Origin: an uncultured Elusimicrobiales bacterium
Lineage (GTDB): Bacteria; Elusimicrobiota; Elusimicrobia; Elusimicrobiales; Elusimicrobiaceae
Assembly (NCBI GenBank): GCA_944324675.1
Contig: CALUXE010000003.1
Coordinates: 124,001 to 188,000 of the forward strand
Direction: 5' to 3'
DNA length: 64,000 nucleotides
Below, piece after piece: positions 9,838-19,746 of the stretch; position 1 is the stretch's first letter, and each line of letters opens with the position of its first letter. Both the position numbers and the translations under genes were made by a program. Under the pieces are notes generated by a model that saw only the letters and a program-made list of their open reading frames with translations, searched no databases and was not told the DNA's origin.

Positions 9838-9868
9838 AAAGCCGCGCGAAAGCGCGGCTTGATTTTTT
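9838..9868. terminator. Bidirectional intrinsic terminator between dgt and mutL
   Basis: Perfect 7-bp stem GCCGCGC/GCGCGGC (9841-9847 and 9852-9858) with a GAAA tetraloop. T-rich sequence follows on the plus side and a run of A precedes it, so it can end both the dgt (+) and mutL (-) transcripts. Confidence 0.85.
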
Positions 9869-9987
9869 GCCTAAAGCGCTTGACGGGGAAAAACGTAAAG
9901 AGAACCTAATCGAAACAGAAAACGAAGTTTTGATTTTAACTCTTTAACTTCCAAGCGCGCGGCGAAGCTTTTTTGTAAACTTTTCTT

Positions 9988-11895
9988 TTAAGAGCGTCCG
10001 AATTTGCGCGTAATTTCCTTCATTTCCAGGGTAATCAAAGTCGGGCGGCCGTGCGGACAGTGCAGAGCGTCTTTACATTTTTTCATATTTTCCAGAAGGG
10101 CAAGAGCTTGCGTTTTTTCCAATTTCTCGCCCGCCTTTATGGCCTTTTTGCAGGCCATGGTGGAAATTAGGCGATACTTTAGGCTGTCGTCGGATTTGAC
10201 GGGATCGCCGATAACGTCGGAAAGCGAAAGAATAAAATCCTTTATGTTTTCTTCTTTAAATTTGAGCAAATGGGGGACGGAATTTATCGTCAAAGTGCCG
10301 CTTGAAAAGCGCGAAATTTCAAAACCGGCTTTATGCAAGGTTTTGCTCCAAGATAGTACGGTTTCCAGTTTGCTCGCCGGCAGATGAAGGCTTACCGGGA
10401 ACATTAAAGGCTGGATTTGTACGGAAGAATTTTCTATTTGCTCCATATACTTTTCGAAGTAAATTCTTTCCTGCGCGGCGTGTTGGTCTATCATTACCAA
10501 ACCTTGCGGGTTTTCAAACAAGAGATAACTTTGCTGAAGCTGCCCGATATAAGTATAAGGCCCTTTAAACCATAGCGGCAGGTCTTGTTGGGGCTCATCT
10601 ATGAGGGAGGGGGTTGCCCGCGGCGTTTGATTTGTTTGTTCGGGCAAATCTCCTTTTGGTTCGGCGGCATTGTTAAAAGAATAGGAGGGCGGGGCTTCAA
10701 AGTCTCGAGCCTGCACCGTGTGAAAAGTTTTTTGAGCCGTATCGTTCAGCAGCTGCACTAAACACTGTGCCTGTTCTTTAAAGTCGGGCTTTTTCTCAAA
10801 AGCGGGGACAGGCGGACAAATAAAAGGGGTTTTCTTTTCGGCTTCATGCTGTTTGGCGGCATCAAGTTTAAAGCTTTGGCTTTGCGCCGTTTGTAAAAGG
10901 GCGTTTGCTATTTTCGAATATGCGAAATTAAAAATTTCGTTTTCCTTTACGAATTTGATGTCCTTCTTTTGAGGGTGGATATTTACGTCGAACTCGTTTG
11001 GCGGCAGCGTCATAAAAATGACGGCCGAGGGGTGTTTGTCCTTTTCTCTGTAGGGCTGGTAGGCTTTATATAAAGCCTGCTGTATCAGCTTGCAGGAAAC
11101 GGGGCGTTTATTAATAAAGAAGAACTGGCGGTCTCTTGCGGGATAAAGTTTGTCCGCGGGCGAAACGAAAGCCTTAAAGCCGTGGTTTTCGTCCTGTATA
11201 TAGAGCATTGTTTTTGCTATATCCTCGCCCAATATTTTGCCTAGGCGGTTTCTTAAACCTTGTTCGTCGTCTTTTTGCGCTGTGAGAGAATATATCTTTG
11301 AGCCGTCCGTCCGAATATTGAATACCACTTGCGGATTGGCCATGGCGGCTTCTTCCGCGCAGGAAAGAAGGTGGCTTCTTTCCACATTGTCCGATTTTAA
11401 AAATTTAAGTCTGGCCGGAGTATTAAAGAATAAATCCCGCACTTCCACGGTAGTGCCTTTTATGGCGGGCGCCTGCGCTTGATTTGTTATTTTGCCGCCT
11501 TCGGCCTGTATCATCGCGCCTTTTTGGCCCTGTACGCAGGAGGAAATGGTCAAACGGCTAATGGCCGCTATGGAGTAAAGCGCCTCGCCCCTAAAACCGA
11601 AAGTGTTTAGATTGTCCAAATCTTCAAAGTTTTCTATCTTGCTTGTAGAATGGCGCAGCAGCGCAAGCGGCAGTTCTTCCTGCTCTATTCCCTGCCCGTT
11701 GTCGTTTACGCGGATTAGCTTTTTGCCCGCTTTTTCTATATCTATATTGATAAGCGTCGCGCCCGAATCCAAGCTGTTTTCCAACAGTTCTTTTAATACG
11801 CCGCTGGGGCGTTCTATAACTTCGCCCGCGGCTATTTTGCCGGCTGTTTTGGAATCTAAAATTTTAATGTTTTTCACTCTAACCTCTTTTTCCAT
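9988..11895 (-). CDS. mutL: DNA mismatch repair protein MutL (endonuclease type)
   Basis: Couples mismatch recognition by MutS to strand incision. The N-terminal GHKL ATPase shows AGEVIERPSGVLKELLENSLD, DNGQGI and TFGFRGEALYSI. A variable Pro/Glu-rich linker follows. The C-terminal domain has the endonuclease metal motif DQHAAQERIYFE (DQHA-x2-E-x4-E, about residue 470) plus ACKKAIKAGEK and CPHGRPT. MutL with these motifs nicks DNA itself, so no MutH is needed. The start overlaps the end of mutS by 22 bp. A GTG six codons downstream, in front of KNIKILDS, is also possible. It is the last gene of a minus-strand run that begins near 18.4 kb. Confidence 0.97.
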   Translation of the reverse strand: MEKEVRVKNIKILDSKTAGKIAAGEVIERPSGVLKELLENSLDSGATLINIDIEKAGKKLIRVNDNGQGIEQEELPLALLRHSTSKIENFEDLDNLNTFGFRGEALYSIAAISRLTISSCVQGQKGAMIQAEGGKITNQAQAPAIKGTTVEVRDLFFNTPARLKFLKSDNVERSHLLSCAEEAAMANPQVVFNIRTDGSKIYSLTAQKDDEQGLRNRLGKILGEDIAKTMLYIQDENHGFKAFVSPADKLYPARDRQFFFINKRPVSCKLIQQALYKAYQPYREKDKHPSAVIFMTLPPNEFDVNIHPQKKDIKFVKENEIFNFAYSKIANALLQTAQSQSFKLDAAKQHEAEKKTPFICPPVPAFEKKPDFKEQAQCLVQLLNDTAQKTFHTVQARDFEAPPSYSFNNAAEPKGDLPEQTNQTPRATPSLIDEPQQDLPLWFKGPYTYIGQLQQSYLLFENPQGLVMIDQHAAQERIYFEKYMEQIENSSVQIQPLMFPVSLHLPASKLETVLSWSKTLHKAGFEISRFSSGTLTINSVPHLLKFKEENIKDFILSLSDVIGDPVKSDDSLKYRLISTMACKKAIKAGEKLEKTQALALLENMKKCKDALHCPHGRPTLITLEMKEITRKFGRS

Positions 11896-14420
11896 TCGGC
11901 GATAATCTGCAGAGCCTGCAGAGGGGTTATTTTATTTAAGTCTACCATTTTTATTTCCTCCACTATAGGGCTGGAGAACAAATCCGGGGCCTTGTCTTCC
12001 TGCAGGGTATTGCTCATAGTTTGTTTTTCGCCCAAGTCGGCCAGGATTTTCTTGGCTCTTAATATGCAGCTGTGAGGCAGACCGGCGATTTCGGCGACGT
12101 GTACGCCGTAGGATTTGTCGGCGCCGCCGGGTTGTATCTCAAAGAGGAAGTTTAATTTTATTTCGCCGCTCGGCGTTTTGTATTCGCTTGCCGTCACGTG
12201 GAAGTTCTTTATACGGGCGTATTTTTCTTCCAGCTCCGTCAGCTCAAAGTAATGAGTCGCAAAAAGCACTTTTGGCCCGTTGCCGTGCGGCTTATACAAA
12301 AATTCCGTTATGGCCCAGGCGATGGAAATGCCGTCGTAGGTGGAAGTGCCTCTGCCCACTTCGTCAAGCAGTATCAAAGTGGCGGGCGTGGCGCAGGCCA
12401 GGATATTGGCCGTTTCGCGCATTTCCACCATAAAGGTTGATTCCCCGCGGCTTAAAGCGTCTTGCGCGCCGATGCGGGTAAGTATTTTGTCGGTTAAAGG
12501 TATTTCGGCATTATCGGCCGGAACGAAGCTTCCCATCTGCGCCATAATGGTGATTAAAGCCGTCTGCTTTAAAAATACGCTTTTGCCGCCCATATTCGGG
12601 CCAGTCAGCAGTATGATTTGCGGCCCTTGCCCTCCCAAGAACAAATCATTTGGCACAAAGCTGCCGCTTGGAATATTCTGTTCCACTATCGGGTGGCGCC
12701 CCTTTTCTATAACCAAGGCCGAATTTGAAGGAGCGATTTGCGGCTTCTTATAATTGCCGTTAAGCGCGGCGCAGGCCAAAGAAAACAGGCAGTCGCTTTT
12801 GGCGATAATTTTGGCAGTCTTTTTCAATACCGCCAAGTTTTGATAAAGATAAGCCCGTATCTCTTCGAAAAGGGCAAGCTCTACGCGAAGGCTCTTTTCT
12901 TCCGCGGAGAGGATTTTCTTTTCCAGTTCCTTAAGCTCTTCCGTTACAAATCTTTCCGCCCCTGTAAGAGTTTGCTTGCGGATATAATCGTAAGGCACTT
13001 TGGATATGTGCGTTTTAGTTACTTCTATATAATAACCGAATACGGAATTAAACCCTACTTTCAAAGAGGGTATACCGGTGCGCTGCTTTTCCCTTTGGCA
13101 GATGTCCATAAGGGCTTGGTCGGCGTGTTGTTTAAGATTTACGATTTCGTCGAGTTCGGCATTATATCCGGGCTTTATTATGCCGCCGTCGGAAAGTTTG
13201 ACGGGCGGATTTTCGTTTAAAGCGCGGGAAAGTAAATCCGAAATTTCTTTTATTTTGTTAAAGTGATTGGCGAAGATGTCCCTTAGTTCCGGCAATAAGG
13301 AACCGTAATTTAGCAGCCAATCCTTAAATTTATCGCAGAGGTTTAAAGACTGTCTTAACCCCGCCAGGTCCCGCGGCGTGGCCGAAGAGGTGGCGACGCG
13401 GCTCATTATCCTTTCAATGTCGCAGACGTCTTTTAAGATTAAGGCGAGCTGGTCGCGCGCGGCTTCGTTTTCAAGAAGGGCCTGCACCGAGTTTTGTCTG
13501 GCCGATATTTCTTCTTTATCAAGCAGAGGCCTAAGTATCCACTCTTTTAAAGTCCTAGATCCCATAGGCGTTTTTGTATAATCCAATATCCCCCAAAGGG
13601 TATTCTTGCGCCCACCCAACGGGCTGGAGACAAGCTCCAAGGTGGCGACGGCGGCGCTGTCAAGTTGGAGATATTGCGATATTTCCTTGTAGAACGGAGC
13701 GAAATATTCCTTAAAATTATCATTTGTCCCGGCCATATATTTAAGGCAATTAAGGCCGGCTTTTAGAGCTAAAGGATAATTCATCAGAGTGCCGGGCCAA
13801 TTTTCGGGCAGTTTATCGGTTTCGCAAGAAGCCTCGCAGGGCGAAAGGGTAATATCTTGGGGGATAATTATTTTCGTTTTTAGTTTGTTTAGGCTGTCTT
13901 TCCCGCCGATAATTTCGGCGGGGTTTATGGTGGCCATCAACGCCGAAAGCCCCGTCATATCCGCGTCTTCGTCTTTTTGGGTTATCCAAAAATCGCCCGT
14001 GGAAGCCTCTAGGCACGCCACTCCCCAGCCGTTTTTGCCGGCTTCCACCGCCAAAAGATAGTTGGAATTGCCGGCCTCGAGCATAGAGTCCTCCAGCACC
14101 GTTCCCGGCGTTATTATCTTTACTATTTTCCTTTCGAACAGCTTGGTTTTGGGATTGGCGATATTGGAAGTCTGCTCGCAGATGGCTATTTTTTTGCCCG
14201 CTTTAAGCAGTTTCGCGATATAGGAATTGGCCGAATGGTACGGCACTCCGCACATCGGCTGATCGCCGCGTGCGGTTAAGGCGAGGCCGAGCAATCGGGA
14301 GCCTTCTTTGGCGTCCTCGTCGAACATCTCATAGAAATCGCCCAGCCTAAAGAATAGCAAAGCGTCGGGATTTTTTCTCTTTATTTCGTAATATTGACGC
14401 ATGAGGGGGGTTGTTGTCAT
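11874..14420 (-). CDS. mutS: DNA mismatch repair protein MutS
   Basis: Recognises mispaired or looped DNA and recruits MutL. The mismatch-binding Phe-x-Glu is F29-Y-E31 in RLGDFYEMF. The ATPase has Walker A TGPNMGGKSVFLKQTA (near residue 605) and Walker B LILLDEVGRGTSTYDG, followed by FATHYFELTEL. The length of 848 residues is normal for MutS1. It overlaps mutL, and dusB ends six bases upstream, so all three are probably co-transcribed. Confidence 0.98.
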   Translation of the reverse strand: MTTTPLMRQYYEIKRKNPDALLFFRLGDFYEMFDEDAKEGSRLLGLALTARGDQPMCGVPYHSANSYIAKLLKAGKKIAICEQTSNIANPKTKLFERKIVKIITPGTVLEDSMLEAGNSNYLLAVEAGKNGWGVACLEASTGDFWITQKDEDADMTGLSALMATINPAEIIGGKDSLNKLKTKIIIPQDITLSPCEASCETDKLPENWPGTLMNYPLALKAGLNCLKYMAGTNDNFKEYFAPFYKEISQYLQLDSAAVATLELVSSPLGGRKNTLWGILDYTKTPMGSRTLKEWILRPLLDKEEISARQNSVQALLENEAARDQLALILKDVCDIERIMSRVATSSATPRDLAGLRQSLNLCDKFKDWLLNYGSLLPELRDIFANHFNKIKEISDLLSRALNENPPVKLSDGGIIKPGYNAELDEIVNLKQHADQALMDICQREKQRTGIPSLKVGFNSVFGYYIEVTKTHISKVPYDYIRKQTLTGAERFVTEELKELEKKILSAEEKSLRVELALFEEIRAYLYQNLAVLKKTAKIIAKSDCLFSLACAALNGNYKKPQIAPSNSALVIEKGRHPIVEQNIPSGSFVPNDLFLGGQGPQIILLTGPNMGGKSVFLKQTALITIMAQMGSFVPADNAEIPLTDKILTRIGAQDALSRGESTFMVEMRETANILACATPATLILLDEVGRGTSTYDGISIAWAITEFLYKPHGNGPKVLFATHYFELTELEEKYARIKNFHVTASEYKTPSGEIKLNFLFEIQPGGADKSYGVHVAEIAGLPHSCILRAKKILADLGEKQTMSNTLQEDKAPDLFSSPIVEEIKMVDLNKITPLQALQIIAEWKKRLE

Positions 14421-14426
14421 AGCGAT

Positions 14427-15404
14427 TTATTGTTTCTCCTTTATAACGAGAGAAAGTATTTCCTTGGCGTCCGCGAGATTTTCGCAGCGGACGAATTTTT
14501 CCCTGACCGCGGCGGCATTGTTAAATCCGCTCAGCCAATAACCAACCGTTTTTTTGCTGCGGCTTATTCCTACTTTCTCTCCGTAAAATTTTACGTTTTC
14601 TTCAACAAGCGCAAGGAATATTTCTGCCCTGCGGGTATTGTCCATCGGCGGGCATTGCGTCCCGTTTAGGGTTTGCGCTATCTCTTTGAATATAAAAGGG
14701 TTGCCTATCGCGCCGCGCCCTATCATTACCGCTTTCGCGCCGGCTTCGAACATCGCTTTGGCGTCTTGCGCGTTTAATACTCCGCCGTTGGCTATGACGG
14801 GTATTTTGGCGACGCAGCAGGCGCTTTCCAAGAATTTTATGTTTGGCGCGCCGCTGTGGAAGTCTGCGGCCGCGCGAGCGTGTAAAGTTATGGCCGCGGC
14901 GCCGTTGTCCTGCGCTATTTTGGTAAGGAGCGGGGCTAAATTCTCTTGCCTATTAAGAGAAACTCTGGTCTTTAAAGTTACGGGGATTTTAACGCTTTTT
15001 GCGGCGGCTTGCAAAATCTCGGCTATTTTTTCGGGCGTTTTCATAAGTACGCAGCCCGCGCCCGCCTTGTTGACTTTCTTTACCGGGCAGCCCGCATTGA
15101 TATCTATTATGTCGGCGCCTTGCTCTTGAGCTTGTTTGCAGGCCAAAGCTATGCTTTGCGCGTCGCCCCCGAAAACTTGCATAGATATCGGATGTTCCTC
15201 TTTTGCCACTTTCAGCATTCTTACGCTTTTTTCGTCATTGTATTTTAAAGCCGAAGCCGATACCATCTCCGCGCAGACAAGCCCCGCTCCGCCTTTAAGA
15301 CATAAAATTCTAAAGGGCGTATCCGTTATACCCGCCATGGGCGCCAATACTAAATTTGAAGGACAGAGAAAATCCCCTATCTTTAATTCTTGCACGAAAT
15401 TCAT
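14427..15404 (-). CDS. dusB: tRNA-dihydrouridine synthase (DusB family)
   Basis: FMN-dependent reduction of uridine to dihydrouridine in tRNA D-loops. The TIM-barrel start LAPMAGITDTPFR, the catalytic-cysteine region NAGCPVKKVNKAGAG, the phosphate-binding NGGV and the MIGRGAIGNPFIF signature are all present over 325 residues. DusB is the best fit by length and motif form. The ATG directly follows the stop of the upstream lipoprotein gene, with GGAAGAA upstream as ribosome-binding site. Confidence 0.93.
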   Translation of the reverse strand: MNFVQELKIGDFLCPSNLVLAPMAGITDTPFRILCLKGGAGLVCAEMVSASALKYNDEKSVRMLKVAKEEHPISMQVFGGDAQSIALACKQAQEQGADIIDINAGCPVKKVNKAGAGCVLMKTPEKIAEILQAAAKSVKIPVTLKTRVSLNRQENLAPLLTKIAQDNGAAAITLHARAAADFHSGAPNIKFLESACCVAKIPVIANGGVLNAQDAKAMFEAGAKAVMIGRGAIGNPFIFKEIAQTLNGTQCPPMDNTRRAEIFLALVEENVKFYGEKVGISRSKKTVGYWLSGFNNAAAVREKFVRCENLADAKEILSLVIKEKQ

Positions 15405-16898
15405 TTATTCTTCCTTCCAAAAATCTTGCGTGACGGATAACACTTCCTTGTCCCTATTTAGGCACCAACGCAGTATGTCGCGTATCGTTCTGTCGGTGTT
15501 TTTAAATTCAAACACGTTTAAAAATTCGTTATGGCCCATTCCGCCAGCGACTATATGGTCCGATACGGATATGGAATAAAGCCGAGCCGCCTGCATGGGC
15601 GCGCCGTTTATGTATAGCTTCTTTATTTTCTTGCCCAGTGGGGCGTGCGCGTCGTAAATAACTCTTAAACCTGCGGTTTGCGGCCAGTTGTTTTTTGTTG
15701 CGATACTGTATTCCAAAGCGTTTTTAAGTTCGTCGCCGCGCATTTTGATGAACATTACTCTGTCATTAAAGGGTATGGCGTTGCCAAGCTGTACTTCGCT
15801 TAAGGGGCCTTGTTCAAATCCATTTAAAAAAGCGTCGGAGTTTATTATGCCCAGCTCATTCTTGCCCCAGCGTTTTATACATTGGGCGGTATAGGCGCCA
15901 AGCGGGGAGGGGCGGTCGCTGTAAGTCGGCAAATCTATGCCTAGAGAGGCGATTTTTCGGCTTGTCGTTTTAAGCGCCACCTTGCGCATATTTTCTATTT
16001 CCGAAGCTAATTCCTCGTCTTGCCCCAAGGTGTCTTTATCCAAGATTACGGGCTCAAACTGGTGGGAAGATAATTGTTTGTTCTTGTTGAATTTAAGTTT
16101 TATCAGGGCAGTTTCAAAAAGCATAGGCGGGCAGCGCGTCACCAAAGTTTTGGATATTTCTTCCGTTTCCGCGCCGGAAACGTCGCTGTTGCCGCCCAAT
16201 ATTACGGTAAGTTCGGGCAATTCTTCGGCAAGGGTTTTCTCATCTGTTTTTTTGCTGCTTAAATCCAAGTCGAACCCGATGCTGCTTAGAAGTATAATTA
16301 TGTCGGGATTATGTTTTTCTATTTGCGGAAGGAGCTCTCGTATTGCCGATATTTCGTCTTTTACCGAAAGAGAGGAATTCCTTAAAGTATCGGGGAAATC
16401 CTGTTTAGAGATCACACCCAAAACAGCAGCTTTTATTCCGTTTCCTTCCGTGATTATGTATTTCTTTATATATTTGGGCTGAGTGCCGTCCTTGTTTTCC
16501 AAATTGGATACCACTATCGGGAAATTAGCCTTTTTTAGGCCTGATTCCACCACGTCCCAACCCAAGGCCAAATCTGCCGAGCTTAAAGTCGCCGCGGTAT
16601 AGCCCAGTTTGTTCATCAGTTTGACCGCGCCGTCAAGTTTAAATTGTTTGCCCACTTGCGTTTTGGAAAAGGTATTGCCGCTGTCAAAGAGCATATAATC
16701 CCCTTCCCTGCCGGACAGTAAATTCTTCAGCACCGCTATGCCTCCGGTGGGGCGATTGTCGTTTTCTGCGGAATTGCGGGCCCAATAAAAACCTTGTATG
16801 TCGTTGGTGTGGAAAATATCAAGTTCTATTTCCGGGTCGCGGCTGCAGGCGCATAACAATATTAAGCACGCCGATACTAAAGGCAAAAAATATCTCAT
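15405..16898 (-). CDS. 5'-nucleotidase-family lipoprotein with degenerate active site
   Basis: 497-residue protein with a lipoprotein signal (lipobox LLCAC before Ser) and the two-domain layout of UshA-type 5'-nucleotidases. Compared with its neighbour downstream of 18379, the metal-binding motifs are altered. HTSDTHG is HTNDIQG, DSGD is DSGN, GNHE is SSAD, the LVHAS histidine is lost (LLSSIG), and GGHAH is GGNSD. The C-terminal substrate motif NTGGVR has become NSDAFL. It therefore looks like a non-catalytic paralog that kept the fold. It overlaps the active-type copy by 4 bp (ATGA), so the two are expected to be made together. A binding or regulatory role at the outer membrane is possible but is inference. 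Confidence 0.85.
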   Translation of the reverse strand: MRYFLPLVSACLILLCACSRDPEIELDIFHTNDIQGFYWARNSAENDNRPTGGIAVLKNLLSGREGDYMLFDSGNTFSKTQVGKQFKLDGAVKLMNKLGYTAATLSSADLALGWDVVESGLKKANFPIVVSNLENKDGTQPKYIKKYIITEGNGIKAAVLGVISKQDFPDTLRNSSLSVKDEISAIRELLPQIEKHNPDIIILLSSIGFDLDLSSKKTDEKTLAEELPELTVILGGNSDVSGAETEEISKTLVTRCPPMLFETALIKLKFNKNKQLSSHQFEPVILDKDTLGQDEELASEIENMRKVALKTTSRKIASLGIDLPTYSDRPSPLGAYTAQCIKRWGKNELGIINSDAFLNGFEQGPLSEVQLGNAIPFNDRVMFIKMRGDELKNALEYSIATKNNWPQTAGLRVIYDAHAPLGKKIKKLYINGAPMQAARLYSISVSDHIVAGGMGHNEFLNVFEFKNTDRTIRDILRWCLNRDKEVLSVTQDFWKEE

Positions 16899-18379
16899 TT
16901 TAAATCAACTTTCTTTATCCTTCCGTTCTTCACGCCTTTTATGCCCTTGGGATTGGCTTTGACATAATCGATAAAAAGTTCCGTGATGCCTTTTTGGGAA
17001 TAAGGTTTTTTATCTTCTATTTTCTTGAACATATATCCCTCGGATCCGCCTTTGGCGATATAATCGTTGGTTCCTATGGAATAAGTCCTTTCAAGGTCCA
17101 AAGGTTCGCCGTTGACTTTTATTGAAACTATCTGCGGCCTTTTATGTTTGTAGGCGTATTCCACTTCCACTCCGGAATATTGGAACAGGCTTCTATTCTC
17201 TTTTAAGCTTTTAAGTATCAGTTTCTTTAAGAAGTCGCCCTTTACCCTTACGACATAAGGTTTATTGGGGAAGGGGAAAATCTGATAGGCTATTCTGGTG
17301 GTTATTTCTCCTTTTGGCAAGTCCTCGCGCACGCCGCCCGTGTTTTGCAGGCCTATTTCCGCGCCCGTATGCTTCTTGACTAAATCGGCAAACAGATTGC
17401 CAAGCGGAGAATCGATATAATAGGCGTTTTTAGGCGCGGCGTTGGGGATAGGTTCCAAAGCTTTGCCTATGGGTTTATCCATATATTTGGCGCGGTTGGC
17501 TTCCGCAAATTCCTGCATATAAGGATCGGGGGTATATTTGTCGGCGTCTAGTTCTACAAACTCTGAGTAGGCTTTTACGAAATTTCCTGTTTCGTCGTCA
17601 AATTCCAGCGTGATGTGGCTGACATGCGTCAAAGCCGTTCCGCTTTCCACAAACAAGGTTTCGTTTTTGTACACGTTTTGGAACACTTTGTGGGCATGGC
17701 CGCCTAAAACAACATTAATTCCGTCAAGCCCTTTGATTAAGGATATATTGTTTTTCTCGTCGGTGTGTTTATCGTCTTTGATTGAGGCGTGCACAAGCAG
17801 GATAATGGCGTCGGGCTCCTGCTGTTTTAATTGGTGCAAGGCTTTTTTGAGGGCTTTCCTGTCGCCGGATATTTTTATGTTGTCGGCTTTGGTGGAAAAC
17901 TCCTTTCCTATGCCTATTACGCCTATTTTCTTTCCGTTTATAATGTAAGTTTTAAAGGGTATTACTTTGGATAGAGCGGCATTATCGGAGGAATCTTTCA
18001 AGTTTGCCGCCAGGACGTCAAAATCTGCGGATTCTATGTTCTTTATCAAATTGGCTTTGCCGAAATCGTTTTCGTGGTTGCCGATAGTCGCGGCATTATA
18101 TCCGAGTCTGTTCATAAACTGGACGGAAAGATTTCCGCCGGATTGTTTCGCCTCATAGGTGCCGGACGAAAAATCGCCGCTGTCAAGCAGCAAATATGGA
18201 TACGACTGTTGTTTTAAGTAAGCGTCCAAAACGGCAAATCCGCCGATATTTTTGCCGTTTATTTTCCTGGGGAAGTAGAAACCGTGGGTGTCTGACGTAT
18301 GGAAAATATTTACAGTCGCGGCGAAAGAGATAGAAGCGAAAATTAAAAGAAAGGCCAGGCAAAGGAATTTTTTAAGCAT
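16895..18379 (-). CDS. Secreted 5'-nucleotidase / metallophosphatase (UshA-like)
   Basis: 494-residue protein with a Sec signal peptide (MLKKFLCLAFLLIF...FA) and intact metallophosphatase motifs: HTSDTHGFYF, DSGDFSSG, GNHENDFG, LVHAS and GGHAH. The C-terminal nucleotidase domain has NTGGVRED and NDYIAKGGSEGY. It probably dephosphorylates nucleotides in the periplasm for salvage. Start choice: the frame is open further upstream, to 18775, but that would run through the divergent infC. The ATG at 18379 has a strong CGGAGG five bases before it and begins the signal peptide. It is the first gene of the run ending with mutL. Confidence 0.92.
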   Translation of the reverse strand: MLKKFLCLAFLLIFASISFAATVNIFHTSDTHGFYFPRKINGKNIGGFAVLDAYLKQQSYPYLLLDSGDFSSGTYEAKQSGGNLSVQFMNRLGYNAATIGNHENDFGKANLIKNIESADFDVLAANLKDSSDNAALSKVIPFKTYIINGKKIGVIGIGKEFSTKADNIKISGDRKALKKALHQLKQQEPDAIILLVHASIKDDKHTDEKNNISLIKGLDGINVVLGGHAHKVFQNVYKNETLFVESGTALTHVSHITLEFDDETGNFVKAYSEFVELDADKYTPDPYMQEFAEANRAKYMDKPIGKALEPIPNAAPKNAYYIDSPLGNLFADLVKKHTGAEIGLQNTGGVREDLPKGEITTRIAYQIFPFPNKPYVVRVKGDFLKKLILKSLKENRSLFQYSGVEVEYAYKHKRPQIVSIKVNGEPLDLERTYSIGTNDYIAKGGSEGYMFKKIEDKKPYSQKGITELFIDYVKANPKGIKGVKNGRIKKVDLK

Positions 18380-18484
18380 GAAACCTCCGTTTTTTAGAAG
18401 CGGCGTCGGTAACGCCGTCGAATAATTATATATAAAAAGGATAACAAAATTAGATATAATATGCAAAAGGGCCGGCGCGCCTAA

Positions 18485-18514
18485 TTGACAGCTCGGCACG
18501 CGGTTTAATATAAT
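18485..18514 (+). promoter_or_regulatory. Consensus sigma-70 promoter of infC-rpmI-rplT
   Basis: Perfect TTGACA (18485-18490), an 18-bp spacer and perfect TATAAT (18509-18514). The expected start is near 18521, giving a leader of about 40 nt that contains a small CCCTT/AAGGG hairpin (18523-18535). Confidence 0.85.
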
Positions 18515-18560
18515 ATATAAGTCCCTTAAAAAGGGCGGATTTATTTCAGTTAGGAAATAG

Positions 18561-19094
18561 ATGAAAACAAACAATAACAGAAGCAGTAAGGATCTTTTAA
18601 GAAAGAACGAACAAATCCGCGCCGCCGAAGTCAGATTAATAGACGAAGACGGAACAATGCTGGGCGTAGTGAACATCCGCGAAGCCCTGGCGAAAGCGAG
18701 AGAAAAAGAGCTTGACTTGGTGGAAATATCACCGACAGCGCAGCCTCCTGTTTGTAAGATATTGGAATACTCCAAATATATCTATGAGCAGGGAAAGAAG
18801 AATAAAGACGCTAAGAAGAAACAGAAGGCGGTCTCTTTAAAGGAGATACGTTTGAAGTCGAGAATAGCGTCCCACGACTTGGAAGTTAAAGTTAGGCAAA
18901 TAGAAGGATTTCTTAAAAAGAAAGACATGGTCCGCGTGTCCGTCGTGTTCTACGGGCGCGAGAATCAGCATAAAGATATCGGCTTTGCCATGCTTAACGA
19001 TATGAAAGCTAAGCTGGAGCAGATAGGCGATATTGATGGCAATATACAGACGCAAGGCAACAGGGTGACCGTTACCTTCGTCCCCAAAGCATAA
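18561..19094 (+). CDS. infC: Translation initiation factor IF-3
   Basis: Binds the 30S subunit and proofreads start codons. The 177-residue protein has the N-domain signature [16 protein letters not shown], the [17 protein letters not shown] segment and the C-domain with [18 protein letters not shown]. It starts with ATG rather than the AUU used for autoregulation in Escherichia coli. GTTAGGAAA serves as ribosome-binding site. It leads the classical infC-rpmI-rplT operon. Confidence 0.97.
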   Translation: MKTNNNRSSKDLLRKNEQIRAAEVRLIDEDGTMLGVVNIREALAKAREKELDLVEISPTAQPPVCKILEYSKYIYEQGKKNKDAKKKQKAVSLKEIRLKSRIASHDLEVKVRQIEGFLKKKDMVRVSVVFYGRENQHKDIGFAMLNDMKAKLEQIGDIDGNIQTQGNRVTVTFVPKA

Positions 19095-19117
19095 GAAAAG
19101 AGGTAAGGAAAGTTAAT

Positions 19118-19321
19118 ATGCCAAAACTAAAGAATCATACCGGAGCGAAGAAGAGATTTAGAGTTACGGCTTCCGGTAAATATAAAAACAGAAAAGCCGG
19201 CAGGCGGCACTTACTCGCCCCTGAAAAGGCAAGCATTAAGAGAGAAAGAAGAGAAGCCTCTATAATAGCGGCGAACTCGGCTGAAGGTAAATTCCTTAAG
19301 AAATACCTTCCCATGAAATAA
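19118..19321 (+). CDS. rpmI: 50S ribosomal protein L35
   Basis: 67-residue, highly basic protein starting [17 protein letters not shown], the standard L35 N-terminus. Second gene of the infC operon, 23 bp after infC, with AGGTAAGGAAAG upstream as ribosome-binding site. Confidence 0.97.
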   Translation: MPKLKNHTGAKKRFRVTASGKYKNRKAGRRHLLAPEKASIKRERREASIIAANSAEGKFLKKYLPMK

Positions 19322-19336
19322 GGTTGGAGTGGCAAA

Positions 19337-19693
19337 ATGAGAATAAAATTTAGCGTCGCGAGACACGCGAGAAAGAAAAAAGTTCTTAACAGAGCAAGCG
19401 GATACTACGGTGACAAATCCCGCCGCTTGAGAATGGCCACCCAGCAGGTGGACAAGTCCCTAGTACACGCGTATAGGGACAGGAAAGACAAAAAAGGCAA
19501 TTACCGCTCGCTCTGGATTACCAGAATCAACGCGGCGGTGCGCGAAGAAGGCATGAATTATTCAACCTTCATCAGCGGCCTTAGCAAAGCCAATATTACG
19601 CTTAACAGGAAGATGTTGTCTGAAATGGCTATTAAAGACCCTGCCTCATTTAAGCAGCTGGTTGATATAGCCAAAACCGCCGCGGCGAAATAA
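19337..19693 (+). CDS. rplT: 50S ribosomal protein L20
   Basis: 118-residue basic protein with the L20 pattern [20 protein letters not shown] near the N-terminus and [16 protein letters not shown] in the middle. It binds 23S rRNA early in 50S assembly and in some bacteria represses this operon. The order infC-rpmI-rplT is conserved. A strong terminator follows at 19712. Confidence 0.97.
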   Translation: MRIKFSVARHARKKKVLNRASGYYGDKSRRLRMATQQVDKSLVHAYRDRKDKKGNYRSLWITRINAAVREEGMNYSTFISGLSKANITLNRKMLSEMAIKDPASFKQLVDIAKTAAAK

Positions 19694-19711
19694 TCGGCTT
19701 GATACAATCTA

Positions 19712-19746
19712 AGCGCCCCCGCCTTTAAAAGCGGGGGCGCTTTTTA
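19712..19746 (+). terminator. Intrinsic terminator after rplT
   Basis: 11-bp perfect stem AGCGCCCCCGC/GCGGGGGCGCT (19712-19722 and 19731-19741) with an 8-nt loop and a T run. Confidence 0.93.

Noticed and set aside
18380-18775. Extension of the 5'-nucleotidase frame to 626 residues
   Set aside because: It would run through infC and its promoter on the other strand. The ATG at 18379 has a strong CGGAGG and begins a signal peptide.
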